DNA from: VGRF01 sp964460485
GTDB taxonomy: Bacteria > Myxococcota_A > UBA9160 > UBA6930
Assembly: GCA_964460485.1 (NCBI GenBank)
Contig: CAYWRY010000026.1
Coordinates: 1-39,750 of the forward strand
Direction: 5' to 3'
DNA length: 39,750 bases
Part shown: positions 16,154 through 25,115 of the stretch, in pieces
Layout: each line of letters begins with the position of its first letter
How positions within the stretch are numbered: position 1 is the first letter of the stretch
Made by a program: the position numbers and the translations under genes
The notes under the pieces: generated by a model
The model's input: the letters and a program-made list of their open reading frames with translations, nothing else
The model's database searches: none
What the model was told of the DNA's origin: nothing

Positions 16154-19100
16154 GTGACCGCTCGGCTTCCGATCCTGTTGCAGGGTCCCCGGCGGGCCCG
16201 CGCGGAGCTCTCGCAGCTTCGCGCGGCGCCCGTCCGGGGATTCGTGCGTCCGGGGCTCGGCGACTTGCTCTGCGCGTGGCTGGTGGCGATCGCCGCCGCC
16301 AGCCACGCGCAGACGCCTCCCGGCACGGTGCTCAGCAACACTGCGCAGGGCGTCTTCACGCCGCCCAGCGGCGTGCCGGCGCTCGTCCTCTCCAACACCG
16401 ACACGATCACCACGGGCGTGATCCGCACGCCCTCGACCACCCAGCTCTTCCATTACGCGCCCGGCGCTGGCGGCTCGATCACGACGACGGTCGGCGCGAC
16501 CGAGTGCAGCGCGTCGGGCACGGGCGCCGGACCCTTCGCGCCCGCGCCGAATCCGAGCGATCTCTCGGGCGCGCCGATCAATCTCGCGGCGCCCATCGAC
16601 TTGCTAGCGGGCGGCGCCTACCACCAAGGCGAAGACTTCTTCGTCCGCGTCGCCGATGCGGACCAGAACCTGAACCCACTCGCCGTCGAGACCGTGCTGA
16701 TCGCGGTCTCCTCGCTCACCACCGGCGACGTCGAGGTGCTGCGCGCCGCGGAGACCGGCGTGAACACCGGCGAGTTCGTCGGCTATCTCGCGAGCGGACC
16801 GCCGCCGCCCGCCAGCGGCGACTGCCTGCTCTCCGTCGTCGCCGGCGAAACCCTCGTCGCGAGCTACGTGGACGTCGCCGACGGCACGGACAGCTCGTCG
16901 AGCGGCGCCCTGGTCGACCCGCTCGGCCTCGTCTTCGACAGCGCCACCGGCGCTCCCGTGGACGGCGCGACCGTCACGCTGATCGACTCCACCAGCGGAC
17001 TGCCCGCCACCGTCTTCGGCGACGACGGCGTCTCGATCTTTCCGTCGACCCTCGTCTCCGGCGGCGGCGCGTCCGACTCCGGCGGCACGAGCTACACGTT
17101 CGCCCCCGGCCGCTTCCGCTTTCCCTTCGTCGCAGCCGGCACCTACCGGCTCCAGATCACGCCGCCCGCGACGTACAGCTTCCCGTCGCTCGTCGCCGAC
17201 GCGACGCTCCAGCTCCTGCCGGGCGCGCCCTTCGCGCTCGGGCCTGGCTCGCGCGGCAACGACTTCGTCGTGCCGCTCGGACCGATCTTCCAGGTCGACG
17301 TTCCGCTCGACCCGAGCGCGCCGGGCGGGGCGATCGCGCTCGCGAAGCGCGCAAGCCGCGCCACGGTCGGCGTAGGCGAGTTCATCCAGTACGTGCTCAC
17401 GATCTCGAGCCCATCCGGAAGCGCCGGCATTCCGGCCTCGCTCGAAGACCGCCTGCCGCGCGGCTTCCGCTTCGAGAACGGCTCGCTGCGCATCGACGGG
17501 GCGCCCGCACCCGATCCGCTGATCTCTGCCGACGGGCGCTCGCTCACGATTCCGCTCGGGGTGCTCGCCGCCGGTGCGCAGCACGAGCTGCGCTACGTGG
17601 TGCGCGTCGGCTCGGGCGTGCGCGGCGGGCGCGCGGTGAACGAGGCGATCGTGCGCGCGGGCGCGCTCGTATCGAACGACGCGCAGGCGGCGACGATCGT
17701 CGTCGCCGACCTGATCGCGGAGCGCGCGACGCTGATGGGGCGCGTCGTGGAGGGCGGCTGCACGGACGCACCGAGCGGCAACCGGCCCGGCGTCGCGGGC
17801 GTGCGAGTCTTCCTCGAGGACGGCACGAACGTCGTCACCGACGCGCAGGGCATGTTCCACTTCCCGCTCGTCAACGCCGACACGCACGTGCTGCAGCTCG
17901 ACACCGAGACGCTGCCCGAGGGCTTCATGCCGGCGGCTTGCGCCACGAATCGCCACGCGGGCCGCAGCTACTCCCAGTTCGTCGAGCCGCAGCGCGGCTC
18001 GCTCTGGCGCAGCGACTTCTTCGTCGAACGCGTGCCGGGCGGACGCGGCCTGCATCAGCAGCTCACGGTGACGCCGGACGGCACGCGCCAGCAGATCGAG
18101 CTGCGCGTCAGCGTGGACGGCGCCACTCTCGAGGGCGTCTCGGGTTTCGTGATGCTGCCCGACGGCGTCGCGCCACTGGCGGGCAGCGTCGACGTGAGCG
18201 GGCCCGGGGCGCGCTTCGATGCGGAGAGCCCGGCCCCGACGGTGCGCGTGGCGCAGATCGCGCCCGGCGACGCGGTCACGCTGCGCTTCGCGGTCGCGGC
18301 GGAGCCGGCGCTGCAGGTGAACGCGCTCGCGCGCGGTCGCCGCGGCACGGGCGAGGCGGTCCAGACGCCCGTCGTGAAGAGCACGCTCGACGCGAAGCGC
18401 ACCTTCACGCAGAGCGCGACCTGGGACGAGACGCCGCCGCCGCCGCCGAAGGAGCCCGAGGAGCTTCCGCCCGACGCCGCCTTCGGCGAGGCGTGGCTCG
18501 CGAGCGCGCCGGCAGCGAACGCGTGGCTGTATCCGGACCCGGGCGTCGTCCCGAAGATTCCTTCCACGAAGATCGGCATCCAGCACGACCCGGCGCTGAA
18601 GGTGCGCCTGTTCCGCAACGGCGAGCTGGTGAGCCCGCTCAACTTCGAGGGCGCGCAGACCAACCGCGCGAAGACCACGGCGGTGAGCCGCTGGCGCGGC
18701 GTCGACCTCGAGGAGGGGCCCAACACCTTCCTCGCCGAGCTGCTGGACGCGGGCGGCCAGGTGGTGGAGCGCCTCCAGAAGCGCATCCACTCCTCGGGCC
18801 CAGCCGTGCGCGGCGAGCTGATGCCGACGCTCTCGACGCTCGTGGCCGACGGGCGCACGACACCGGTCGTCGCGGTGCGCCTGTTCGATCGCTGGGGGCA
18901 GCCCGTCCGCGAGGGCATGAGCGGCCCGCTGCTCGTGGCGGCGCCGCACCGTTCGCGCGAAGCCGTCGAGCGCTCGCGCGAGCGCCAGCTGGCTGTGCCG
19001 AACCTCGGCGCCTCGCAGTTCGTGGTCGGGCGCGGCGGCATCGCGCGCATCGAGCTCGAGCCCACCACGACCACCGGGCGCTTCGCACTCGTCCTCCAGC

Positions 19101-21745
19101 TCGCCGGCGAGCGCCGCGAGGAGATCGACGGCTGGTTGTCGCCCGGCCGGCGCGAGTTCACACTGGTCGCGCTCGGCACCGCGGAGCGCGGCTTCGCTTC
19201 GAGCGACACGGGCAACGCGCGCGAGCGCGAAGCCGCCGGCGTCCGCGGCGATCGCCAGGAAGGGCGCGTCGCGCTGTTCGGCACCGGCACCGTGCGCGGC
19301 GACTGGCAGGTCACCGCGGCCTTCGACACCGATCCGCAGCGCAGCGTGGCCGGCGATCGCGTGATGAAGACGCTCGACGCGCAAGAGCACTTCACGCTCT
19401 ACGGGGATTCGACGGAGCAGCGCTACGAGGCGCCCACCTCGGACGGCGTCTACGTGAAGCTCCAGCGCGAACGCTTCTACGCGCTCTACGGCGACCACGA
19501 GACCGCCCTCTCCGAGACCGAGCTCGCGCGCTACGAGCGGATCGTCACCGGCCTGAAGAGCGAGCACTACGGCGAGCGCCTGCGCTGGAACGCCTTCGCC
19601 ACGGACACCGGCCAGTCCTTCGGACGCGACGAGATCCGCGGCAACGGCACCTCCGGCCTCTATCGGCTCTCGCAGGCGCCGATCGTGATCGGCAGCGAAC
19701 GCGTGCGGATCGAGACGCGCGACCGCTTCCGCCCGAGCCGCGTGATCCAGACGCGCCCGCTCGTCTCGCAGATCGACTACGACGTCGACCCCTTCGCGGG
19801 AACGCTGCACTTCCGCGAGCCGGTGCCCGGCCGCGACGAGCAGTTGAACCCGATCTTCATCGTGGTGGAGTACGAGACCGAGGGCGCGGGCGACGCAATC
19901 TCGGGCGGCGGTCGCATCGCAGGACGCTTCTTCGATGGCGCCTTCGAGCTGGGCGCGAGCGGCATCCACGAAGGGCGCGGCGCGCAATCGGGCGACCTCG
20001 TGGGCGTCGACGCGACCTACGAGTGGAGCGAGGCGACCACGCTGCACGCGGAGTGGGCCGGCAGCGACGGCGAGAGCTTCACGGGCTCGCAGCGCGGCCA
20101 GGGCTGGCTGGTCTCCGCCGAGCACCGCAGCGAGAAGCTCGAGCTGCAGGCGCTGGCGCGCGAGCAGGAGGCGGGCTTCGGTCTCGGCCAGCTCTCGGCG
20201 ATCGATCAGGGCGCGCGCCGCATCGGCCTCGACGGCCGCTGGCGCTTCCGCGAGCGCTTCAGCCTCGTCGGCAGCGCCTTCCACGACCAGAATCTCCAGA
20301 CGAACGACGACCGGCAGATCGCCGAGGCGCTGGTGGAGTGGGACGCGCAGAACGCGGGCGCGCACGTGGGCGCGCGCTACGTGCGCGACTCCGCGCCGCT
20401 CGCGAGCGCGAACACCGGCCAGCTGCTGCTGGGCGGCCGCTACGGGCTGTTCGACAAGAGCCTCAACCTGCGCCTCGGCAGCGAGGTGGGCTTCGGCAGC
20501 GAAGGGCCCCACGGCGACTACGCGGATCGCGTCGCCGCCGGCCTCGACCTGAAGGCCACCGACTGGCTCACGCTGTTCGCGGAGCACGAGATCACCTTCG
20601 GCGACGTGCACCGCGGCCAGGACACGCGGGTGGGCGCGGCCGTGACGCCCTGGGAGGGCGGCCAGATCACCGCCAGCTTCGGGCGCTCACCCGACGGCGC
20701 CGGCGCGTTCGCGGGCTCGGCGACGACGGCCACGCCTTCTCTGCCCGCGGCCGGCCCGCCCGCCGCGTCCACCACCACGCCAGGCGGCGAGTACGGACCG
20801 CGCACGTACGCGAACCTGGGCATCGCGCAGCACTGGAATCTCGCGCAGCACTGGGGCTTCGACGTCTCGGTCGACCGCTCGCAGACGCTGAGCGGCGGTG
20901 GCGTCGCCGCCTTCGACCCGGACGTCCCCCTCTACTCCGGCACGCCGGGCGACGACTACACGGCGGTCTCGCTGGGCGCGGGCTACAGCAAGGACGGAGT
21001 CGCCTTCACCACGCGCTTCGAGACGCGCATCGGGGAGCTCGAGGACCAGTGGAACTTCACGCTCGGTGCGCTGCGCGAGCACGGCCGCACCTCCTACGCG
21101 GCGCACGCCCAGATGCTGCTCAGCGACCGCGCCGGCCCGCTGGCGGCGCAGGAGGACGTCTACGGCGCGCGCCTCTCGCTCGCCTATCGCCCGCTCGACA
21201 CGCGCTGGATCGTGCTCGAGCAGCTCGAGTACGACCACGGCCTCATGCAGGGCGGCGGCCTCGACACGAGCGGCGACCGCGTGCTCAATCACCTGAAGCT
21301 CAACTACACGCGCGACGCGCGCACTCAGATCTCCTTCCAGTACTCGGCGAAGTGGGTTGGCGAGGACATCGACGGCGAGCGCTACGAGTCGCTCGGCCAC
21401 CTGATCGGCCTCGAAGCGCGTCAGGAGATCTCCCCCGGCTGGGACTTCGCCATCCACGGCCGCATGCGCCAGCTCGCCTTCGACCGGTCCGGCGCCGACG
21501 ACGGCAGCTTCTCGGTGGGCGCCAGCATCGGGCGCCTGGTCGTGAAGAACGTGTGGGCGAGCGCGGGCTACAACGTGGTGGGCTTCCAGGACGACGAGTT
21601 CTCGCAGAGCGAGTTCACCGCGAAGGGGCCGTTCGTCAGATTGCGGCTGAAGGTCGATCAGAATTCGGTGCGCGAATGGCTCGACTGGTCGCCGCGGGTC
21701 GGCGGCCGGCTGCGCAACGCGTTCGCGGCGCGGCCGACTCGCTGA
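16154..21745 (+). CDS. Giant outer-membrane protein: Ig/CnaB/DUF11 N-terminal domains plus C-terminal beta-barrel
   Basis: An 1,863-residue protein. A long N-region precedes a hydrophobic signal (37-49) cut near SHA52. The mature start PPGTVLSNTAQGVF shares the G-T-x3-N-x-A motif of its neighbours. Domains in order: a beta-sandwich (~100-250, DADQNLNP...TGVNTGEFVGYL type); a carboxypeptidase-regulatory/CnaB-like domain (~255-380); DUF11 (~392-518); a second CnaB-like domain (~525-610); a proline-rich linker near 760 (TPPPPPKEPEELPP); more Ig-like sequence to ~1000. From ~1035 to the end, alternating aromatic/polar strands (LFGTGTVRGDWQVTAAFDTD onward) are consistent with a large outer-membrane barrel, with one Thr/Pro-rich loop (~1520-1550). 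The GTG 16154 start is 7 bases after the previous stop; GTG 16244 would give a more ordinary signal peptide. It is probably the outer-membrane anchor or translocator for the three secreted DUF11 proteins. That role is inference. Confidence 0.75.
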   Translation: MTARLPILLQGPRRARAELSQLRAAPVRGFVRPGLGDLLCAWLVAIAAASHAQTPPGTVLSNTAQGVFTPPSGVPALVLSNTDTITTGVIRTPSTTQLFHYAPGAGGSITTTVGATECSASGTGAGPFAPAPNPSDLSGAPINLAAPIDLLAGGAYHQGEDFFVRVADADQNLNPLAVETVLIAVSSLTTGDVEVLRAAETGVNTGEFVGYLASGPPPPASGDCLLSVVAGETLVASYVDVADGTDSSSSGALVDPLGLVFDSATGAPVDGATVTLIDSTSGLPATVFGDDGVSIFPSTLVSGGGASDSGGTSYTFAPGRFRFPFVAAGTYRLQITPPATYSFPSLVADATLQLLPGAPFALGPGSRGNDFVVPLGPIFQVDVPLDPSAPGGAIALAKRASRATVGVGEFIQYVLTISSPSGSAGIPASLEDRLPRGFRFENGSLRIDGAPAPDPLISADGRSLTIPLGVLAAGAQHELRYVVRVGSGVRGGRAVNEAIVRAGALVSNDAQAATIVVADLIAERATLMGRVVEGGCTDAPSGNRPGVAGVRVFLEDGTNVVTDAQGMFHFPLVNADTHVLQLDTETLPEGFMPAACATNRHAGRSYSQFVEPQRGSLWRSDFFVERVPGGRGLHQQLTVTPDGTRQQIELRVSVDGATLEGVSGFVMLPDGVAPLAGSVDVSGPGARFDAESPAPTVRVAQIAPGDAVTLRFAVAAEPALQVNALARGRRGTGEAVQTPVVKSTLDAKRTFTQSATWDETPPPPPKEPEELPPDAAFGEAWLASAPAANAWLYPDPGVVPKIPSTKIGIQHDPALKVRLFRNGELVSPLNFEGAQTNRAKTTAVSRWRGVDLEEGPNTFLAELLDAGGQVVERLQKRIHSSGPAVRGELMPTLSTLVADGRTTPVVAVRLFDRWGQPVREGMSGPLLVAAPHRSREAVERSRERQLAVPNLGASQFVVGRGGIARIELEPTTTTGRFALVLQLAGERREEIDGWLSPGRREFTLVALGTAERGFASSDTGNAREREAAGVRGDRQEGRVALFGTGTVRGDWQVTAAFDTDPQRSVAGDRVMKTLDAQEHFTLYGDSTEQRYEAPTSDGVYVKLQRERFYALYGDHETALSETELARYERIVTGLKSEHYGERLRWNAFATDTGQSFGRDEIRGNGTSGLYRLSQAPIVIGSERVRIETRDRFRPSRVIQTRPLVSQIDYDVDPFAGTLHFREPVPGRDEQLNPIFIVVEYETEGAGDAISGGGRIAGRFFDGAFELGASGIHEGRGAQSGDLVGVDATYEWSEATTLHAEWAGSDGESFTGSQRGQGWLVSAEHRSEKLELQALAREQEAGFGLGQLSAIDQGARRIGLDGRWRFRERFSLVGSAFHDQNLQTNDDRQIAEALVEWDAQNAGAHVGARYVRDSAPLASANTGQLLLGGRYGLFDKSLNLRLGSEVGFGSEGPHGDYADRVAAGLDLKATDWLTLFAEHEITFGDVHRGQDTRVGAAVTPWEGGQITASFGRSPDGAGAFAGSATTATPSLPAAGPPAASTTTPGGEYGPRTYANLGIAQHWNLAQHWGFDVSVDRSQTLSGGGVAAFDPDVPLYSGTPGDDYTAVSLGAGYSKDGVAFTTRFETRIGELEDQWNFTLGALREHGRTSYAAHAQMLLSDRAGPLAAQEDVYGARLSLAYRPLDTRWIVLEQLEYDHGLMQGGGLDTSGDRVLNHLKLNYTRDARTQISFQYSAKWVGEDIDGERYESLGHLIGLEARQEISPGWDFAIHGRMRQLAFDRSGADDGSFSVGASIGRLVVKNVWASAGYNVVGFQDDEFSQSEFTAKGPFVRLRLKVDQNSVREWLDWSPRVGGRLRNAFAARPTR

Positions 21746-21929
21746 GGGCCTGAGGCGCTCTCGCTCGTGAGTTCGGCGCGGCGGCGGGCGGGGCCGGCTG
21801 CGGCGAATGGCTCGCTGTCGGCGCCTTGTGGCGGGCGTCCCGGGAGCTTCTGGCGACCCCACGGCCCGCGCGGGCGTGACGCTGCCGGATGTGCGGAGTC
21901 TTCGATCGCGCGCTCTCAGTCCTCAGTCC

Positions 21930-22694
21930 CTACCCGTCGTACCGCTCCCTGAGTCTTTGCATGCCTCGTATCCACCGGTCGTAATCGCCCGCCTTCCGCT
22001 GGATGTACGTCGCCACCTCCGCGTGCGGCAGGATCAGGAAGCGCTCGTCCGCCAGCCCCTGCGTCACGACCTCCGCCACCTGCTCCGGCTCAATCATCCC
22101 ATCCACGCTCGCGACTCCGTCCGGATTGCCCGCCGTCATCGCGGTGCGCACGGCCTGGGGGCAGAGGACCGAGACGCGGATTCCTTCGCGCCCGTGGGTG
22201 ATCGCGATCCACTCGGCGAAGGCGACGGCCGCGTGCTTGGTGACGGCATAAGGCGCGGAGCCGATCTGCGTGAGCAGGCCCGCGGCCGAGGCGGTGTTCA
22301 GCAAGTAGCCGCCGCCGCGCTTCGCCATGCGCGGCACCAGGTGCCGGGCGGCGTAGACGTGCGAGAGCACGTTGATCTCCCAGATGCGCTGCCAGTCGGC
22401 GTCGGGAACCTCCGCGCCGCCGTGGATGCCGATGCCGGCGTTCGAGCAGAACAGCGCGATCGGGCCGTGCGCCGCCTCGGCGTGCGCGATCAGCGCCGCG
22501 ATCTCGCCCTCGCGCGCGACGTCGACGCGCTGCCCGTCGCCGCCGATCTCGCGCGCGACGGACGCGGCGCCGTCGCCGTCGCGGTCGGCGACCACGACCT
22601 TGCGCGCCCCGTCGGCAGCGAAGCGCCGGCACAGCGCCCGCCCGATGCCGCTCGCGCCGCCCGTCACGACGACGATCTGGTCTTTCACGCGCAT
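21930..22694 (-). CDS. SDR-family oxidoreductase
   Basis: A 254-residue classical SDR with TGGASGIG (11-18), a D-R-D after strand 2 (VVVADRDGDG) suggesting NAD(H), SNAG in place of NNAG, a catalytic Ser in LNTASAAG, and YAVTK as the catalytic YxxxK. The C-terminus (IQRKAGDYDRWIRGMQRL) extends past the core, as in SDRs acting on lipid or acyl substrates. A good ribosome binding site (GGGAGGA) precedes ATG 22694. It is divergent from the TetR gene, with a perfect palindrome in the 112-base gap, so TetR probably controls both directions. Confidence 0.88.
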   Translation of the reverse strand: MRVKDQIVVVTGGASGIGRALCRRFAADGARKVVVADRDGDGAASVAREIGGDGQRVDVAREGEIAALIAHAEAAHGPIALFCSNAGIGIHGGAEVPDADWQRIWEINVLSHVYAARHLVPRMAKRGGGYLLNTASAAGLLTQIGSAPYAVTKHAAVAFAEWIAITHGREGIRVSVLCPQAVRTAMTAGNPDGVASVDGMIEPEQVAEVVTQGLADERFLILPHAEVATYIQRKAGDYDRWIRGMQRLRERYDG

Positions 22695-22777
22695 CGCGAT
22701 TCCTCCCTGCCGGCCGATGGTGTCGCGCGCGGGGCAGTCGCGGCAAGCGCGCGCAGCGGCGGGTCGGCTTGCGGAAA

Positions 22778-22794
22778 CTAGAGCGTTGCTCTAG
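22778..22794. promoter_or_regulatory. Palindromic operator, presumed TetR binding site
   Basis: The sequence CTAGAGC-GTT-GCTCTAG is a perfect 7-base inverted repeat around a 3-base centre. It sits in the gap between the divergent SDR and TetR genes, 12 bases before the TetR ATG. TetR-family repressors commonly autoregulate through such sites. No Shine-Dalgarno sequence precedes the TetR start, so the operator occupies the place where one would be. That fits a leaderless or nearly leaderless transcript. Confidence 0.7.
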
Positions 22795-22806
22795 ACAGGC
22801 GCTCCA

Positions 22807-23421
22807 ATGAGCGGCACGCGCGAGCGCATCCTGGCGGAGGCCACTCGGCAACTCCTGCGCGACGGCTATGCCGCGTTCGCGGTCGCGCGCGTTCGCGACG
22901 CCCTCGAGCTGTCGAGCGGCAGCATGTTCCACGCGTTCTCGTCCAAGCCCGCCCTCGCGGCGGCCGTCTACGCCGAAGGCATGGTCGAGTATCAGCGCGC
23001 AGCCGTCGCGGCCATCCAGCGCGCCGCGGGGCCGGCCGAGGCGCTGCGGGCGCTGATCCGCACGCACCTCGCCTGGATCGAGGACCACCGCGACCTCGCT
23101 CGCTTTCTGTTCGCGACGCCGCCCGACGAGGTGGCGGCCGAGCTCGCCGCGCCGCTCGCGTCGCACAACGCGGCGTTCTACGCCGAGGAGTCGGCGCTCT
23201 TCGCGCGCGCGGCGGAGGCGGGGTTGATGGGCGCGTTGCCGCGGGCGCTGGCGCACGCGCTCTGCGTCGGACCCGCGCAAGAGTACGGGCGGCTCTGGAC
23301 TCGCGGCGACGCCACTGCGCCGCCGCGACGAGTAACTCGCGCCCTGCAAGACGCCGCACTCGCCGCACTGGCGGCGACGATCACGAGACGGGCGCGCCCG
23401 AAGAGGAGAGCGAGACGATGA
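22807..23421 (+). CDS. TetR/AcrR-family transcriptional regulator
   Basis: A 204-residue repressor. The N-terminal helix-turn-helix (about 4-50) reads TRERILAEATRQLLRDGYAA, VARVRDALELSSGSMFHAFSSK, the standard TetR pattern with an S-S-G-S-M-F-H-A-F recognition helix. The rest is a helical ligand-binding and dimerisation domain of normal size, ending in a basic tail (RRARPKRRARR). The stop overlaps the next start as ATGA, so it is translationally coupled to the enoyl-CoA hydratase. Context with acyl-CoA and SDR enzymes suggests an acyl-CoA or lipid-like ligand, as for many TetR regulators of fatty acid breakdown; this is inference. Confidence 0.88.
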   Translation: MSGTRERILAEATRQLLRDGYAAFAVARVRDALELSSGSMFHAFSSKPALAAAVYAEGMVEYQRAAVAAIQRAAGPAEALRALIRTHLAWIEDHRDLARFLFATPPDEVAAELAAPLASHNAAFYAEESALFARAAEAGLMGALPRALAHALCVGPAQEYGRLWTRGDATAPPRRVTRALQDAALAALAATITRRARPKRRARR

Positions 23422-24110
23422 CGACCCCTTCCCGAGTGCAGTGCGAGATCGCCGGCGGAGTCGCGACCATCACGATGAACGACGGCAAGGCCAACGTGAT
23501 GTCGGAGGCGATGCAGCGCGAGCTGAACGATGCGCTCGACCGCGCCGAGAGTGCCTCCGCGGTCGTCCTGCTGACCGGGCGCCCGGGCGTGTTCTCGGGC
23601 GGATACGACTTGGCGATCTTCGGCCGGTCGCAGGCCGAGGTCGCGCGCGTCATCCGCGCCGGAGGCGAGCTCGCGCACCGCCTGCTCGGCTTCCCGCGCC
23701 CCGTCGTCGCGCTGTGCAACGGCCACGCGGTCGCGCAAGGCGCGTTCCTGCTGCTGGCCGCCGACGTGCGGATCGGCACGGCAGGGGCGTTTCGCATCGG
23801 TCTGAACGAGGTCGCGATCGGGCTCCCGATCCCTCACTACGGCATCGAGATCGCGCGGCTGCGGCTCACGGCGCCCGCGTTCAACTACGCGACGACGACG
23901 GGCGCGCTCTACTCGCCCGACGAAGCGGCGCGGGCGGGCTTTCTCGACCGCGTGGCCGACGCCGACGCCGCGCTCGCGCTGGCGCGGGAGGAGGCCGTGC
24001 GGCTCACGCGCATCGACGCGGTCGCCCACGCGGGGACGAAGCAGCGCGTCCGCGCCCACGCGCTGGCCGCGATGCGCGCAGGCATCGACACGGAACTCGC
24101 AGCCGCCTGA
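23418..24110 (+). CDS. Enoyl-CoA hydratase/isomerase (crotonase) family protein
   Basis: A 230-residue crotonase-fold protein, short but normal for the single-domain subgroup. VFSGGYDLAIF (about 56-66) forms the first oxyanion-hole segment and GHAVAQGAFLLLAADVRIG (about 100-118) the second. The Glu corresponding to E144 of rat hydratase is not present, while NEVAIGLPIP keeps the second acidic residue (E164 equivalent). It may therefore be an isomerase or other crotonase enzyme, not a standard hydratase. Its ATG overlaps the TetR stop. The SDR 83 bases downstream is likely in the same transcript. Confidence 0.87.
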   Translation: MTTPSRVQCEIAGGVATITMNDGKANVMSEAMQRELNDALDRAESASAVVLLTGRPGVFSGGYDLAIFGRSQAEVARVIRAGGELAHRLLGFPRPVVALCNGHAVAQGAFLLLAADVRIGTAGAFRIGLNEVAIGLPIPHYGIEIARLRLTAPAFNYATTTGALYSPDEAARAGFLDRVADADAALALAREEAVRLTRIDAVAHAGTKQRVRAHALAAMRAGIDTELAAA

Positions 24111-24193
24111 GCGCCCGCCCCTGCGCACGCCGCCGCCGTCGGCTTCCACGGCCGGGCTGCGCGAGCATCCCCCCGACGAGCGGAGGAGCAACG

Positions 24194-24943
24194 ATGGATC
24201 TGGGCATTCGCGGCAGGCGCGCGGCGGTGGCGGGCGGCTCGTCGGGCCTCGGCTTCGCGAGCGCGCGCGCGCTCGCGGAGGACGGCGTCCGCGTCGCGAT
24301 CTGCGGCCGCGACCGCGCGCGCGCGGAGGCGGCGGCGCGGGAGATCGGGAGCGGAGCGATCGCGCTCGTGGCCGATGTCAGCACGCCGGCGGGCGCGGCG
24401 CAGTTCGTGCGCGACGCACGCGCCGCGCTCGGCGGTCTCGACATCCTCGTGCCCAACGCCGGCGGCCCGCCGCCCGGGAACTTCGCGAGCACGCCGGTCG
24501 ACGCGTATCCGAAGGCGCTCGAGCTCAACCTGATGAGCGTCGTCGCGATGTGCAAAGAGGCCGTGCCCGCGATGCAGGCGCAGCGCTGGGGACGCGTCGT
24601 CGCGATCACCTCGATCGCGGTCGCCACGCCGCTGCCGCACCTGATCCTCAGCAACACCGCGCGCGCCGGCGCGACCGGCTTCCTGAAGACGCTCGCGCGC
24701 GAGGTGGCGAAGGACGGCGTGACGGTGAACTCGGTGCTGCCCGGCGTGCACGACACCGAGCGCGTGAAGGCGCTGCGCGGCGATGGGCGCGTCGAAGACG
24801 TGGCGCGCGGCATTCCGGTCGGACGGCTGGGCACGGCCGACGAGCTCGGCCACGTCGTCGCGTTCCTGTGCTCGCAGCACGCCGCCTTCCTCACCGGCGC
24901 GGCGGTGCCGGTGGACGGCGGCGCCGATCCCCATCTTCTATAG
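24194..24943 (+). CDS. Atypical SDR-family protein (beta-ketoacyl reductase-like, without YxxxK)
   Basis: A 249-residue SDR-fold protein. The cofactor motif is AGGSSGLGFA (about 13-22) and PNAGG replaces NNAG. A Ser is kept in AITSIAV, but at the catalytic position the sequence reads LSNTARAGATGF, so the YxxxK pair is replaced by S/N...R. This is the known variant subgroup of BKR-like SDRs with an imperfect tetrad, so the activity may differ from dehydrogenation. The protein ends with the normal AAVPVDGGADP. A ribosome binding site (GGAGGAG) precedes ATG 24194. Confidence 0.85.
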   Translation: MDLGIRGRRAAVAGGSSGLGFASARALAEDGVRVAICGRDRARAEAAAREIGSGAIALVADVSTPAGAAQFVRDARAALGGLDILVPNAGGPPPGNFASTPVDAYPKALELNLMSVVAMCKEAVPAMQAQRWGRVVAITSIAVATPLPHLILSNTARAGATGFLKTLAREVAKDGVTVNSVLPGVHDTERVKALRGDGRVEDVARGIPVGRLGTADELGHVVAFLCSQHAAFLTGAAVPVDGGADPHLL

Positions 24944-25115
24944 GCGCTCGCTCCGTGTGTAGGGGCGCAGCGCGCCGGTGGGCGCAGCGCGCGCGCAGCA
25001 CGCCGGCAACGCGCGCGCCCCCGCGGCGACCCAGCCCGCGCCCCCTGCCTCCGCCGCTTCGCTTTGCGCGGCGAGCCGTGAGAAGATCAGCCCGCAGACG
25101 GCGAGGAGCAGGGCG

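Noticed and set aside
16276..21753. Very long open frame overlapping the giant outer-membrane gene in another frame, and similar long frames on the minus strand
   Set aside because: Arg/Ala/Gly-dominated translations with no domain; shadows of a high-GC coding strand.
24955..25040. Near-direct repeat of GGGCGCAGCGCGC and a GC-only stem
   Set aside because: Too short and of too simple composition to separate from background; not a convincing terminator or att site.
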